Of a DNA stretch of 59,955 nt, positions 31,376 through 40,720 are shown in pieces. The notes under the pieces were generated by a model. That model saw only the letters and a program-made list of their open reading frames with translations. It was not told the DNA's origin and searched no databases. This DNA comes from Alphaproteobacteria bacterium (GTDB lineage Bacteria; Pseudomonadota; Alphaproteobacteria; RS24). The DNA is taken from positions 1 through 59,955 of the forward strand of contig JAKMDW010000131.1 of the NCBI GenBank assembly GCA_022426245.1, written 5' to 3'. Position 1 is the stretch's first letter, and each line of letters starts with the position of its first letter. The position numbers and the translations under genes were made by a program.

Positions 31376-31816
31376 ATGGGGTCAATGACAATAAAAGCCA
31401 TTTTGAAAAGTAAAGGCGCTGAGGTGGTGGCCATTGATGCGGCGCATCCGGTGGCTGAGGCCGTGCGCATAATGGATAAGCGCCAAATCGGCGCGCTGGT
31501 GGTCACGGGGCAGGGCGAAGACTGCTCCGGGATTTTTACCGAGCGCGATGTGATGCGCGCCCTGGCGAGGCACGGCACGCATATTCTTGACGAGGTGGTG
31601 GCGAAACATATGACCGACCGCCCGCAAAGCATCCTGCCCGATACATCGGTTGAGGAAGCAATGGAAATTATGACCGAGAAACGGTTTCGTCACCTGCCGG
31701 TGATTGCCGACACCACCCTATGCGGTATCGTCTCTATCGGTGACTTGGTTAATTACCGTATTCACCAAACCGAACGAGAAGCCAGTGCGCTGAAGCAGTA
31801 TATCGCGAGCGGGTGA
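31376..31816 (+). CDS. CBS domain-containing protein
   Basis: Two CBS modules: VVTGQGEDCSGIFTERDVMRAL, MTEKRFRHLPVIADTTLCGIVSIGDLVNYRI. Confidence 0.92.
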   Translation: MGSMTIKAILKSKGAEVVAIDAAHPVAEAVRIMDKRQIGALVVTGQGEDCSGIFTERDVMRALARHGTHILDEVVAKHMTDRPQSILPDTSVEEAMEIMTEKRFRHLPVIADTTLCGIVSIGDLVNYRIHQTEREASALKQYIASG

Positions 31817-31818
31817 GC

Positions 31819-32295
31819 TTACAGTTTCGTCGGGTTCGGGGCGTCGCCATAGACATCGAGCGGGTCAAAGACTTTTTCGTCTTCTTCATAAGTCAGCGCG
31901 ACGGGTGCGTCGGGCAGGTCGCCGGTCGGCAGTGATCGATAAAAACATGAGCGATAGCCGACATGGCAGCTTGCACCATTACCGCCGACATTGACCCGCA
32001 GCCAGACGCAATCCTGGTCATCATCAATCCGCATTTCAGCAATTTCTTGCACCAAACCGCTGGTTGCGCCCTTGTGCCAAATCGCTTCGCGTGAGCGCGA
32101 CCAGTAATGTGCCTCGCCAGTGGCGATGGTTTGTTTCAACGCCGTTTCATTCATATAGCCGTGCATCAGTAATTCGCCACTGGTGAAATCTGTGGTGACC
32201 ACAGGAATAAGGCCATTGGCGTCGAATTTTGGCGCCAGCACATGGCCTTCTTCAACCTGTTCTACGGTTTCGCGCGGAGCAAAAGGACCTGACAT
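31819..32295 (-). CDS. hisI: Phosphoribosyl-AMP cyclohydrolase
   Basis: MHGYMNETALKQTIATGEAHYWSRSREAIWHKGATSGLVQEI, DCVWLRVNVGGNGASCHVGYRSCFYR. Confidence 0.94.
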   Translation of the reverse strand: MSGPFAPRETVEQVEEGHVLAPKFDANGLIPVVTTDFTSGELLMHGYMNETALKQTIATGEAHYWSRSREAIWHKGATSGLVQEIAEMRIDDDQDCVWLRVNVGGNGASCHVGYRSCFYRSLPTGDLPDAPVALTYEEDEKVFDPLDVYGDAPNPTKL

Positions 32296-32329
32296 AAAAA
32301 AACCCTCTAAAGTTCGGGGTTTTATAGAC

Positions 32330-32956
32330 CTAGCTGTTAATCATGGCAAGGAAGCGTGCTTCCATTTTCGGATCTTCAGCAAAAACTCCGGTAAATTGAG
32401 TGGTGATGGTGGCCACATCGGGCTTTCTGATGCCGCGTGTCGTCATGCATTGGTGCTTGGCATCAACTAAAATGGCAATACCGGCAGGTTCCATAGCGCG
32501 TTGAATACAATCAACAATTTGTGCCGTCATGGTTTCCTGCGTTTGTAGACGTTTGGCAAAAATCTCAATCACACGGGCCAATTTGGAAATGCCGACAACT
32601 TTATCGACCGGCATATAGGCGATGTGAACTTTGCCCAAAATCGCGACCATGTGATGCTCGCAATGGCTTTCCAGAGAAATATCGCGCAACATGACCATAT
32701 CGTCATAGCCCTCGACATCCTCAAAAGTGCGTCCCAGCACCTCTTCCGGATCCTCGTCATAACCGGCGAAAAATTCTTGATATGCTTTGACTACGCGCTT
32801 TGGCGTATCGACCAGACCTTCACGGTCAGGATTGTCACCGGCCCAAGAAATCAGCGTGCGAACCGCTGCTTCGGCCTCTTCGCGAGAAGGTTTTTCCACT
32901 TTTACGTCCCGTTCCCTATTCATTGGCGTATTATTGCCATCAACTCTTGCGTCCAT
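32330..32956 (-). CDS. folE: GTP cyclohydrolase I
   Basis: [57 protein letters not shown]. Start may be the internal Met (~32923). Confidence 0.95.
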   Translation of the reverse strand: MDARVDGNNTPMNRERDVKVEKPSREEAEAAVRTLISWAGDNPDREGLVDTPKRVVKAYQEFFAGYDEDPEEVLGRTFEDVEGYDDMVMLRDISLESHCEHHMVAILGKVHIAYMPVDKVVGISKLARVIEIFAKRLQTQETMTAQIVDCIQRAMEPAGIAILVDAKHQCMTTRGIRKPDVATITTQFTGVFAEDPKMEARFLAMINS

Positions 32957-33109
32957 TTTAGCCTCACCCTACGGGGAAAACGCCCCGGTATTCGTCAGGC
33001 ACGCTGAATGCCTATCTTTAATAATGGCCCCAGCAGTCACGGCTTTATGCCATGATACGATGGAAACGCCGCCACATAAAAAACGCACAAGGTCTTGCAA
33101 ACTTGCAAA

Positions 33110-33141
33110 CACGCGGTTTCTCAATACCAGAAAACGCCGTG
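33110..33141. other. Imperfect stem-loop in the folE-cysS intergenic region, preceded by a tandem 8-mer repeat
   Basis: CACGCGGTTTCT-caatacc-AGAAAACGCCGTG (11 bp, one bulge, one mismatch). CTTGCAAA x2 at 33094-33109. Confidence 0.4.
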
Positions 33142-33262
33142 TCTTAAGCATGACCCTGTATTGTCTTTAGGTTGACGACCGGTCGCAGCCATATCTTCTA
33201 CGGGTTTTATATTAAGTTAGATTACCGAAATTACCAGCGAAAGCAGCACGGAAAGAACGAGC

Positions 33263-33319
33263 ATGAGCGAAACCGCTTGCTGGCGGTGGGGCGCACTATT
33301 ATGGTGCGCGCATGACTGA
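33263..33319 (+). CDS. Candidate upstream ORF/leader peptide MSETACWRWGALLWCAHD overlapping the cysS start
   Basis: ATG AGC GAA ACC GCT TGC TGG CGG TGG GGC GCA CTA TTA TGG TGC GCG CAT GAC TGA read directly. GGAAAG lies upstream. The stop falls inside the cysS 5' end. Confidence 0.35.
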   Translation: MSETACWRWGALLWCAHD

Positions 33320-34670
33320 GCAGCTCGTATTACACAATAGCCAATCGCGGCAAAAAGAAGTTTTTGTGCCGCAAAATGCCAATCGCGTTACGATTTATGT
33401 ATGCGGACCAACGGTTTATGGCGCTTGTCATATCGGCAATTTTCGTCCCGCCGTGGTTTTTGATGTGTTGGTGCGGGTGCTGCGACAGCTTTATCCGCAA
33501 GTGATTTATGCTCGCAATATCACCGATATTGACGATAAAATTAATGCCAAAGCCGCTGATGAGGGCGTGGATATTTCAGAAATCACCCAGCGTTTTCACG
33601 CAAAATATGCGGCTGATATCGCGCAAATCGGGGTGTTGCCGCCTGATGTTGAACCGTTTGCCACACGCCATATGGACGAAATGCAGGCGATGATTGGTGG
33701 CCTGATTGAAAGCGGCCACGCTTATGCGGCCGAAGGTCATGTTTTGTTTGATGTCACAAAAGATGGCGAATATGGCGGCCTGTCGGGGCGTGCGCAAGAA
33801 GATATGCTGGCCGGTGCGCGGGTCGAGGTCGCGCCGTATAAAAAGAACCCCGGTGATTTCGTGCTGTGGAAACCCTCTACTGACGACCAGCCGGGCTGGG
33901 ACAGCAAATGGGGGCGCGGTCGGCCGGGCTGGCATATTGAATGTTCCGCAATGATCGAGAAGCATTTGGGCGAGACCATTGATATTCATGGCGGCGGGGC
34001 TGACTTGCAATTTCCGCATCATGAAAATGAGGCGGCGCAAAGCCGCTGCGCCCATGCCGCGCCGTTGGCGCGATATTGGTTGCATAATGGCATGCTGAAT
34101 ATTGGCGGCGAAAAAATGTCTAAATCGCTGGGCAATATTATGGTGATGGATGATTTGCTGGCACAAGCGCCGGGTGAGGCCGTGCGGCTGGCTTTGCTAC
34201 AAGGGCAATATCGGTCGCGGCTCGACTTTACGCCTGACCTGCTGACGCAATCTAAGAAAAACCTAGACCGGCTCTATGGCGCGCTGCTTGAGTCAAAAAA
34301 TGATGCGGCGGATGTGCCTGTGCCGGATGGCTTTATGGCGGCATTGTGCGACGATTTGAACACGCCGAAAGCGCTGGCAGAATTGTTTGCGCTAGCCAAG
34401 CGCGCCGATACGCCGGAGGGCAAGGGGGCGTTGCTGGCGGCCGGCAATTTGATGGGTTTGCTGGAACAAAACCCGGAAGATTGGTTCGCCGCGCAAAACA
34501 TCGATGCCGATATTGATGCGGCTCAGGTGGAGACGCTGATTGCCAAGCGCGCCAAAGCCCGCGCTGATAAGGATTACGCGGCAGCCGATGCGGCGCGAGA
34601 CGAGCTGACCGCTATGGGGGTCGCCATTGAAGACACGGCCAATGGCACGATTTGGAAACCGGCAGGATGA
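33312..34670 (+). CDS. cysS: Cysteinyl-tRNA synthetase
   Basis: VTIYVCGPTVYGACHIGNFRPAVVFDVLVR, GWHIECSAM, HHENEAAQS, KMSKSLGN. Confidence 0.97.
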   Translation: MTEQLVLHNSQSRQKEVFVPQNANRVTIYVCGPTVYGACHIGNFRPAVVFDVLVRVLRQLYPQVIYARNITDIDDKINAKAADEGVDISEITQRFHAKYAADIAQIGVLPPDVEPFATRHMDEMQAMIGGLIESGHAYAAEGHVLFDVTKDGEYGGLSGRAQEDMLAGARVEVAPYKKNPGDFVLWKPSTDDQPGWDSKWGRGRPGWHIECSAMIEKHLGETIDIHGGGADLQFPHHENEAAQSRCAHAAPLARYWLHNGMLNIGGEKMSKSLGNIMVMDDLLAQAPGEAVRLALLQGQYRSRLDFTPDLLTQSKKNLDRLYGALLESKNDAADVPVPDGFMAALCDDLNTPKALAELFALAKRADTPEGKGALLAAGNLMGLLEQNPEDWFAAQNIDADIDAAQVETLIAKRAKARADKDYAAADAARDELTAMGVAIEDTANGTIWKPAG

Positions 34671-34681
34671 TGGCGCGTTAG

Positions 34682-35122
34682 ATGATGAATGAGCTTTACA
34701 ATCAGCGGATTTTGAAGCTGGCGGCGGAAATCCCGCATATTGGTCGGCTGGATGCACCGCAGGCGCAAGCCGATGCACAGTCGCGGCTGTGCGGCTCAAA
34801 AGTGCATGTCGAATTGAGCTTGGCAGATGATGGCACGGGCAATGTTGTCGTGGCAGCTTTCGCGCATGAAGTGGAAGCCTGCGCGCTCGGCCAAGCCTCA
34901 AGCGCGGTGATGGCGCGCGAGATTATCGGCTCCGGCCCCGATGAATTGCGTGAAGTCGGGGCGCAAATGCGCGCCATGCTGAAACAAGATGGCAAACCGC
35001 CAACCGACCGCTGGGCCGATTTGGAAGTGCTGGAACCGGTGCGTGACTATAAAAACCGCCACGCCTCAACGCTGCTGACCTTCGACGCAGTAGAAGATTG
35101 TTTGGCGCAATTAGGGGTTTAG
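34682..35122 (+). CDS. Iron-sulfur cluster assembly scaffold protein (IscU/NifU-N-like)
   Basis: Fold with ADAQSRLCGSKVHVEL, EACALGQASSAVMA, RDYKNRHASTLLTFDAV. Confidence 0.85.
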   Translation: MMNELYNQRILKLAAEIPHIGRLDAPQAQADAQSRLCGSKVHVELSLADDGTGNVVVAAFAHEVEACALGQASSAVMAREIIGSGPDELREVGAQMRAMLKQDGKPPTDRWADLEVLEPVRDYKNRHASTLLTFDAVEDCLAQLGV

Positions 35123-35427
35123 AGCCCCAGCACCGTTATCTTAACCGTTTGTGGTTCTCCGACTTTCACGCCCTCGGCGTCACGGATGGCTTTTTTGATG
35201 GGAAGCAAATAGCTTTTGCGTTCTTTCGACGGGAACATGGAGGTCTGCCATTCCGACCCGCCAATGCGCGCATTGACTTTCAATGATTTGAAGCCGCGCT
35301 GCACATGTTTAGTGAAATGTTGCGCATGATCGCTCATCTCGCGCGGCATGGTGACGAACCACCAGTCGGTTTTCTTGCCCGACCAGAGCCATACCTCGCT
35401 CTCAAATTCATATTCCAGCGTGTCCAT
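35119..35427 (-). CDS. DUF1905 domain-containing protein
   Basis: EFESEVWLWSGKKTDWWFVTMPREMSD..., VNARIGGSEWQTSMFPSKERKSYLLPIKKAIRDAEGVKVGE. Confidence 0.88.
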   Translation of the reverse strand: MDTLEYEFESEVWLWSGKKTDWWFVTMPREMSDHAQHFTKHVQRGFKSLKVNARIGGSEWQTSMFPSKERKSYLLPIKKAIRDAEGVKVGEPQTVKITVLGL

Positions 35428-35430
35428 TAT

Positions 35431-35637
35431 TTAATCTTTACGGATTAACAGCTTCACCGCCAGCGGAATATAAGTGATGATGAAAACTGCGCCGAAGACT
35501 TTCCAATCGGGCGTTAAAAGCGGCGGCCATAATTTGGCGACCATCAGGCCGAAAGCCAGCACGCAGATTTTCAGTAGGCCGATATCCAACGCATTCATGC
35601 GCGCGACACGGGTTTCAATCCAGTTCCAAAACGTCAT
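35431..35637 (-). CDS. Small membrane protein, unknown function
   Basis: 68 aa with hydrophobic segments, [41 protein letters not shown]; next to DUF1905. Confidence 0.65.
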   Translation of the reverse strand: MTFWNWIETRVARMNALDIGLLKICVLAFGLMVAKLWPPLLTPDWKVFGAVFIITYIPLAVKLLIRKD

Positions 35638-35679
35638 TTTGTTTCCTTTCTTAGGGCGACAGGGTTTATTATAAGCGCG

Positions 35680-35997
35680 ATGATACGTTCCGTTCTACAT
35701 TTTGTTCTGTCTTTTCTTGTGCTGTTGCCGGTGCATGTTTACCGCTTGTTTATCTCGCCCATGCTTGGGCCGCGCTGTCGGTTTCAGCCGACATGCTCGG
35801 AATATGCGGTGGAAGCGGTGCGTGTGCATGGCGCTTGGGCAGGGCTGTGGCTCAGTTTGAAGCGGCTGTCGCATTGCCATCCGATAGAGGCATTATGCGC
35901 GCGGCATGGTTTTGATCCGGTTCCTGTTGAGATTTACCGCGCAGCTTGGTATGCACCTTGGAGAATTAAAGCCAGAGAAGAGCACACAGAGACATGA
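35680..35997 (+). CDS. yidD: Membrane protein insertion efficiency factor YidD
   Basis: [49 protein letters not shown]. Confidence 0.94.
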   Translation: MIRSVLHFVLSFLVLLPVHVYRLFISPMLGPRCRFQPTCSEYAVEAVRVHGAWAGLWLSLKRLSHCHPIEALCARHGFDPVPVEIYRAAWYAPWRIKAREEHTET

Positions 35998-37952
35998 TTA
36001 CGCTGACACTGCCCGACGGCGCGACCCGCCAATTTGACGGACCGATAGACGGTCTCGCCTTTGCCACCAGCATTTCAAACTCGCTGGCCAAGAAAGCTCT
36101 GGCATGGAAGGTCAATGGCGAGCTGGTTGATTTGGCCATCTCGGTTGAGTGTGACGCCGAGGTCGCGGTGATTACCGCCGCCGATGATGACGGTGTTGAG
36201 CTGATGCGCCATGACTGCGCGCATGTTCTGGCCGAAGCGGTGCAGGAGCTTTTTCCCGGCACGCAAGTGACCATTGGGCCGGTGATTGAAAACGGCTTTT
36301 ATTATGATTTTGCTCGCGAAGAACCTTTCAGTCTTGACGACCTTGAGGCAATTGAAAAAAAGATGAAGGAAATCGTCGATCGCAATGAAGATATTGTGCG
36401 CGAGGAATGGAACCGCGACGAAGCGGTGGCGCATTTTACAGAGATTGGCGAAGCCTATAAGGCGGAGATTATCGCCTCTATTCCGGCCGAGCAGACAATT
36501 ACGATTTATCGCCAAGGGGAGTGGAAAGACTTGTGCCGCGGCCCGCATTTGCCATCAACCGGCAAGCTGGGTAAGGCGTTTAAGCTGACCAAACTGGCCG
36601 GTGCTTATTGGCGTGGCGACAGCAATAATGAGATGTTGCAGCGCATTTACGGCACATGCTGGGGCAATGAAAAAGACCTGAAAGCCTATTTGCATATGGT
36701 GGAGGAAGCCGAAAAACGCGACCACCGTAAAATCGGCCGCGAAATGGATTTATTTCATTTGCAAGAAGAAGCACAAGGGAGCGTGTTCTGGCATGCCAAG
36801 GGCTACACGATTTGGCAGCAGCTTGAGCAATATATTCGCCGCCGCCTTGGCGCGCATCACTATGAAGAGGTGAAGACGCCGCAGCTTTTGGATAAACGCT
36901 TTTGGGAGCAGTCGGGTCATTGGGACAAGTTTCGTGAGAATATGTTTGTTGTGCCCGATGCGGTGCCGTCCTCCGAAGACGGCGATGCAGCGATTTCCGG
37001 TGACGCCGATTTGATGGCCCTGAAGCCGATGAACTGCCCGGCCCATGTGCAGATTTTCAAACAGGGTATCAAATCTTATCGCGACCTGCCCATTCGTATG
37101 GCCGAATTTGGCTGCTGCCATCGCAATGAGGCGCATGGCGCGCTGCACGGGCTGATGCGGGTGCGGCAAATGACGCAAGACGACGCGCATATTTTCTGCC
37201 GTGAAGACCAGATTATTTCTGAGGCTGTCGATTTTTGCGGATTGGTGACGCAAGTCTATACGGATTTGGGTTTTGAAGATGTATCGGTGAAATTGGCGTT
37301 GCGCCCTGAAATGCGCGCCGGTGAGGATGATGTGTGGGACCGCGCCGAAGGCGGCTTGCGCGAGGCGCTGACGGCGGTCGGCCTTGAATGGGAAGAACTG
37401 CCGGGTGAGGGCGCGTTTTACGGGCCGAAGATTGAATATCATTTACGCGATGCAATTGGCCGAACCTGGCAATGCGGCACGCTGCAACTCGATTTTGTGC
37501 TGCCTGAGCGGCTGGACGCTTCTTATATTGGTGAAGACGGCAATAAGCACCGTCCGGTGATGTTGCACCGCGCCGTGCTCGGCACGTTGGAACGCTTTAT
37601 CGGTATTATGTTGGAAAGCTATGCGGGTAAAATGCCGCTCTGGTTGGCGCCTGAACAAATTGTCGTTTGCCCGATTACCTCGGAAGCCGATGATTATGCG
37701 CTTAAAGTGGTCGCGGCTTTGCAGGCGCAGGGTCTGCGTGCGCGGGCTGATGTGCGCAATGAAAAAATTAATTATAAAGTGCGCGAGCACTCGGTTTCCA
37801 AAGTGCCGGTCATTTTGGCTGTTGGCATGCGCGAGGCGGAAGAAGGCACAGTGTCGATGCGCCGCCTCGGCTCGAAAGAGCAAAGCGTGATGGCGCTCGA
37901 CGCGGCAACGGCATCATTGGCCGCAGAGGCGACGCCGCCCGATTTGCGCTAA
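35994..37952 (+). CDS. thrS: Threonyl-tRNA synthetase
   Basis: TGS domain, [67 protein letters not shown] overlap with yidD. Confidence 0.97.
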   Translation: MITLTLPDGATRQFDGPIDGLAFATSISNSLAKKALAWKVNGELVDLAISVECDAEVAVITAADDDGVELMRHDCAHVLAEAVQELFPGTQVTIGPVIENGFYYDFAREEPFSLDDLEAIEKKMKEIVDRNEDIVREEWNRDEAVAHFTEIGEAYKAEIIASIPAEQTITIYRQGEWKDLCRGPHLPSTGKLGKAFKLTKLAGAYWRGDSNNEMLQRIYGTCWGNEKDLKAYLHMVEEAEKRDHRKIGREMDLFHLQEEAQGSVFWHAKGYTIWQQLEQYIRRRLGAHHYEEVKTPQLLDKRFWEQSGHWDKFRENMFVVPDAVPSSEDGDAAISGDADLMALKPMNCPAHVQIFKQGIKSYRDLPIRMAEFGCCHRNEAHGALHGLMRVRQMTQDDAHIFCREDQIISEAVDFCGLVTQVYTDLGFEDVSVKLALRPEMRAGEDDVWDRAEGGLREALTAVGLEWEELPGEGAFYGPKIEYHLRDAIGRTWQCGTLQLDFVLPERLDASYIGEDGNKHRPVMLHRAVLGTLERFIGIMLESYAGKMPLWLAPEQIVVCPITSEADDYALKVVAALQAQGLRARADVRNEKINYKVREHSVSKVPVILAVGMREAEEGTVSMRRLGSKEQSVMALDAATASLAAEATPPDLR

Positions 37953-38728
37953 AAAGCCAACTCAAACTCCAGTGTCAGCGACTCGTTTTTCTGCATTGCC
38001 AGCCCACCCAATGGGGCGCGCCGTGTGCCGGATTTCAATCGCATCTGCCAGTTGCGCGGGCCCAAACCCGAAGGCTTCCATTGCAAGTAATAGTTATGCG
38101 ATAGCGCCTGATATGTGCCTGCATAATCAATAAAGCGATGTGTCTCGGTGCCGATATCGACATCGGCAAAGCCAAGCGTGAACCGATATAACCAGTTGCG
38201 CCAATCGCGGCCTTTGCCGCGCACGCGGTCAAACTCCACTTCTTGCGTTGCCCTAAAACCACCGACAGAAATCCGGTCGGCTTGCGCCAGCGCTGACCAA
38301 TATTGGTTTTCATCATCAAGCCAACCCAGCGTCATGCTGGCGCGTTTCTCGCGGCGGAGGTTTTTCACCGGTATCGCGCTTTTTACCAGCTTATAGAAAT
38401 AGGGCGGGAGCAGGCCGGTGGCGATGGCGGGCACATCAAGCGTGATGCCCAAGCGGGTCTCATGGGCGCGGGTGTTGTCCTGCGGTAAAAAACTTTCCTG
38501 CACGCCGCGTTTGGCAATGATGCCGACAGTCTCGCTTAGCCCATATTCGAGAAGCAGCGATTGATAAACTTCCCGATGGCGAAAATTCACCACATTTGCG
38601 GTCTCTTGCTTTTGTTCGATTTGGTTGAGAGTGAGTTTGCCGTGGTCTTTTTGTGGCACCCACGCGCCTGCCTCCGCCGATTGAAAGGCGGTAAAAAAGA
38701 TCAAAAGAAAGCCGGTTAAGACGCGCAT
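37949..38728 (-). CDS. Secreted/outer-membrane-like protein of unknown function
   Basis: Signal peptide [22 protein letters not shown]; alternating pattern; C-terminal ...LTLEFELAF (terminal Phe). Confidence 0.7.
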   Translation of the reverse strand: MRVLTGFLLIFFTAFQSAEAGAWVPQKDHGKLTLNQIEQKQETANVVNFRHREVYQSLLLEYGLSETVGIIAKRGVQESFLPQDNTRAHETRLGITLDVPAIATGLLPPYFYKLVKSAIPVKNLRREKRASMTLGWLDDENQYWSALAQADRISVGGFRATQEVEFDRVRGKGRDWRNWLYRFTLGFADVDIGTETHRFIDYAGTYQALSHNYYLQWKPSGLGPRNWQMRLKSGTRRAPLGGLAMQKNESLTLEFELAF

Positions 38729-38819
38729 AATGTTTCGCCGTTTATTGTTTTTCAACGCTGATTGACTTTAATGAAACGCAGCTATATGGCAGAGAACGAC
38801 TTAAGGAGAATAACACGGT

Positions 38820-39362
38820 ATGGTCGAGACCATAGAATTTTTACAAAAACGCCGCTCGGTTATGGCCCGCAATATGACGGCGCCGGGCCCCGATGCCGCT
38901 CAGTTGCGCGCGCTTCTGGGTATTGCTGCGCGCGTGCCGGATCATGGCAAATTGGCGCCGTGGCGGTTTGTGGTTCTTGAAGGCGATGACCGCGCCAAGC
39001 TGGGTGCGATTGCGGCCGAGGCGCTAGATGATGACAGCGTCGCTGACCATTATGAGCGCGCACCATGTGTGGTGGCGGTGCTGGCCTGTCCGGTCGCGCA
39101 CCCTAAAATTCCGCGTAGCGAAATGATTTTATCGGCCGGCGCGGTGTGCATGACCTTGCTGATAGCGGCGCAAGCTGAGGGCTTTGCGGCACAATGGTTA
39201 ACCGGCGCGGCTGCCTATGAAGACGCCGTGCTGAAAGCAATGGGCGGCGCAGATGGCGATGAGATTGCCGGCTTTATTTACCTCGGCACGGCCCAAGAAG
39301 CGCCGAGTGAGCGCGCGCGGCCCGAGCTAGATGAGATTATTCATTTCGGCCTGAAAGATTAG
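38820..39362 (+). CDS. Nitroreductase family protein
   Basis: FLQKRRSVMARNMTAPGPDAAQLRALLGIAARVPDHGKLAPWRFVVLEGDDR. Confidence 0.92.
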   Translation: MVETIEFLQKRRSVMARNMTAPGPDAAQLRALLGIAARVPDHGKLAPWRFVVLEGDDRAKLGAIAAEALDDDSVADHYERAPCVVAVLACPVAHPKIPRSEMILSAGAVCMTLLIAAQAEGFAAQWLTGAAAYEDAVLKAMGGADGDEIAGFIYLGTAQEAPSERARPELDEIIHFGLKD

Positions 39363-39367
39363 CCGTC

Positions 39368-40708
39368 ATGAATAGCCTGACCCAAGACATTAAGACATTG
39401 CTCAACCTCGCCTGGCCGGTGGTGATTTCGCGCGTCGGTATTTTGACGCTTGGCATTACCGACACGGTGATGGTCGGGCGCTATGCATCAGAGCATTTGG
39501 CTTATTTGGGCATTGGCATGGTGCCAAGTAATATTTTTATTTTGATCATGATTGGCCTGCTGATGGGCACATCAGTTTTGGTGTCCAATCGTTATGGCGC
39601 AGGGCAATATGACAAAACCGGCGAGGTGTTGTGGCAGGCTTTGCCGTGGGGTTTTGCCATCGGCTTGGGCGGCTTTGTATTCTGCTATTTTGGCGAATTT
39701 TGGTTGCTGCTGACCGGTCAGGATGCCGCGCTGGCTGCCAAAGGTGGGCATATTTCCATCATTGCCGGATTGAGCTTGCCGCTGGCGGCGGTGCATATGA
39801 CGACGGGCTTTTTCCTTGAGGGTATTCGCAATCCGCGGCCCGGCATGGTGATTATGATTGCCGCCAATATCATCAATATTTTCGCCAATTATGTTTTGGT
39901 TTATGGCGTTTACGGCTTCCCTGAACTGGGCGCTGAAGGCTCGATTTGGGCGACATTTATTGTCCGGTGCGCGCAGGTTGTCGCCATTCTGTCTTATGTC
40001 TGGTTCTTTATCGACCATGAAAAATTTGGACTGCGGAAGCCGAAGCTCACATGGAAAGGCGGCACGGAATTGCGCCGCATCGGCTATGCGTCGGGCATTT
40101 CTATGGGGCTGGAAAACGGAGCGTTCAACGCGCTGGTTTTGTTCGCCGGTTTCCTCGGCACGGCGGCAGTGGCGGCGCATGTGATTATGATTAACGTTTT
40201 TGCCGTCTTCTTCATGATGGGTCTGGGCTTTGGCGTGGCGACAGCCGTCAGTGTCGGCAATGCAAATGGTGCAGGCGACATGCGCCAAGTCACGCGTTGG
40301 GCTTGGCTTGGCCTATCCATTCAAAGCGTCATTATGGTGGTCGGTGGCATCATCATGTTTGTGACGGCGCGGCAGCTGGGTGCATTTTTCAGCACCGATC
40401 CGGCCGTCTATAATTTGGCGGCGGCGATGATTGCCTGGGTCGCAATTGCGCTGGTGTTTGACACCGGCCAGTCGCTTTTGGCGATGGCCTTGCGGGCGCG
40501 GGGCGACACATGGGCACCGACGCTTATTCATTTCATCGCCTATGGCGTGGTAATGATACCGCTCGCCTATATTATGATTTTCCCGCTTGGGCGCGGCGCC
40601 ATGGGGCTGGCCGATGGCGTTATCCTCGGCACTCTAGTGCCGTTTGTGCTGGTGATGTGGCGCTATCGCCATCTCGACCGGCAAACCGCTTTGGCGCAAC
40701 CGGCCTAA
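39368..40708 (+). CDS. MATE family efflux transporter
   Basis: LAWPVVISRVGILTLGITDTVMVGRYASEHLAYLGIG; 12 TM-like segments. Confidence 0.93.
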   Translation: MNSLTQDIKTLLNLAWPVVISRVGILTLGITDTVMVGRYASEHLAYLGIGMVPSNIFILIMIGLLMGTSVLVSNRYGAGQYDKTGEVLWQALPWGFAIGLGGFVFCYFGEFWLLLTGQDAALAAKGGHISIIAGLSLPLAAVHMTTGFFLEGIRNPRPGMVIMIAANIINIFANYVLVYGVYGFPELGAEGSIWATFIVRCAQVVAILSYVWFFIDHEKFGLRKPKLTWKGGTELRRIGYASGISMGLENGAFNALVLFAGFLGTAAVAAHVIMINVFAVFFMMGLGFGVATAVSVGNANGAGDMRQVTRWAWLGLSIQSVIMVVGGIIMFVTARQLGAFFSTDPAVYNLAAAMIAWVAIALVFDTGQSLLAMALRARGDTWAPTLIHFIAYGVVMIPLAYIMIFPLGRGAMGLADGVILGTLVPFVLVMWRYRHLDRQTALAQPA

Positions 40709-40720
40709 TTAACCTGCAAA

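Noticed and set aside
32972-32987. CGGGG-AAAACG-CCCCG hairpin upstream of folE as a riboswitch
   Set aside because: Too short and simple for any known riboswitch class; probably incidental or a local RBS structure.
33172-33207. Possible cysS promoter starting at TTGACG
   Set aside because: No convincing -10 hexamer at proper spacing; not listed as a feature.
36750-37442. 230-aa minus-strand ORF
   Set aside because: Antisense to thrS; no recognisable domain.
39572-40288. 238-aa minus-strand ORF
   Set aside because: Antisense to the MATE transporter.
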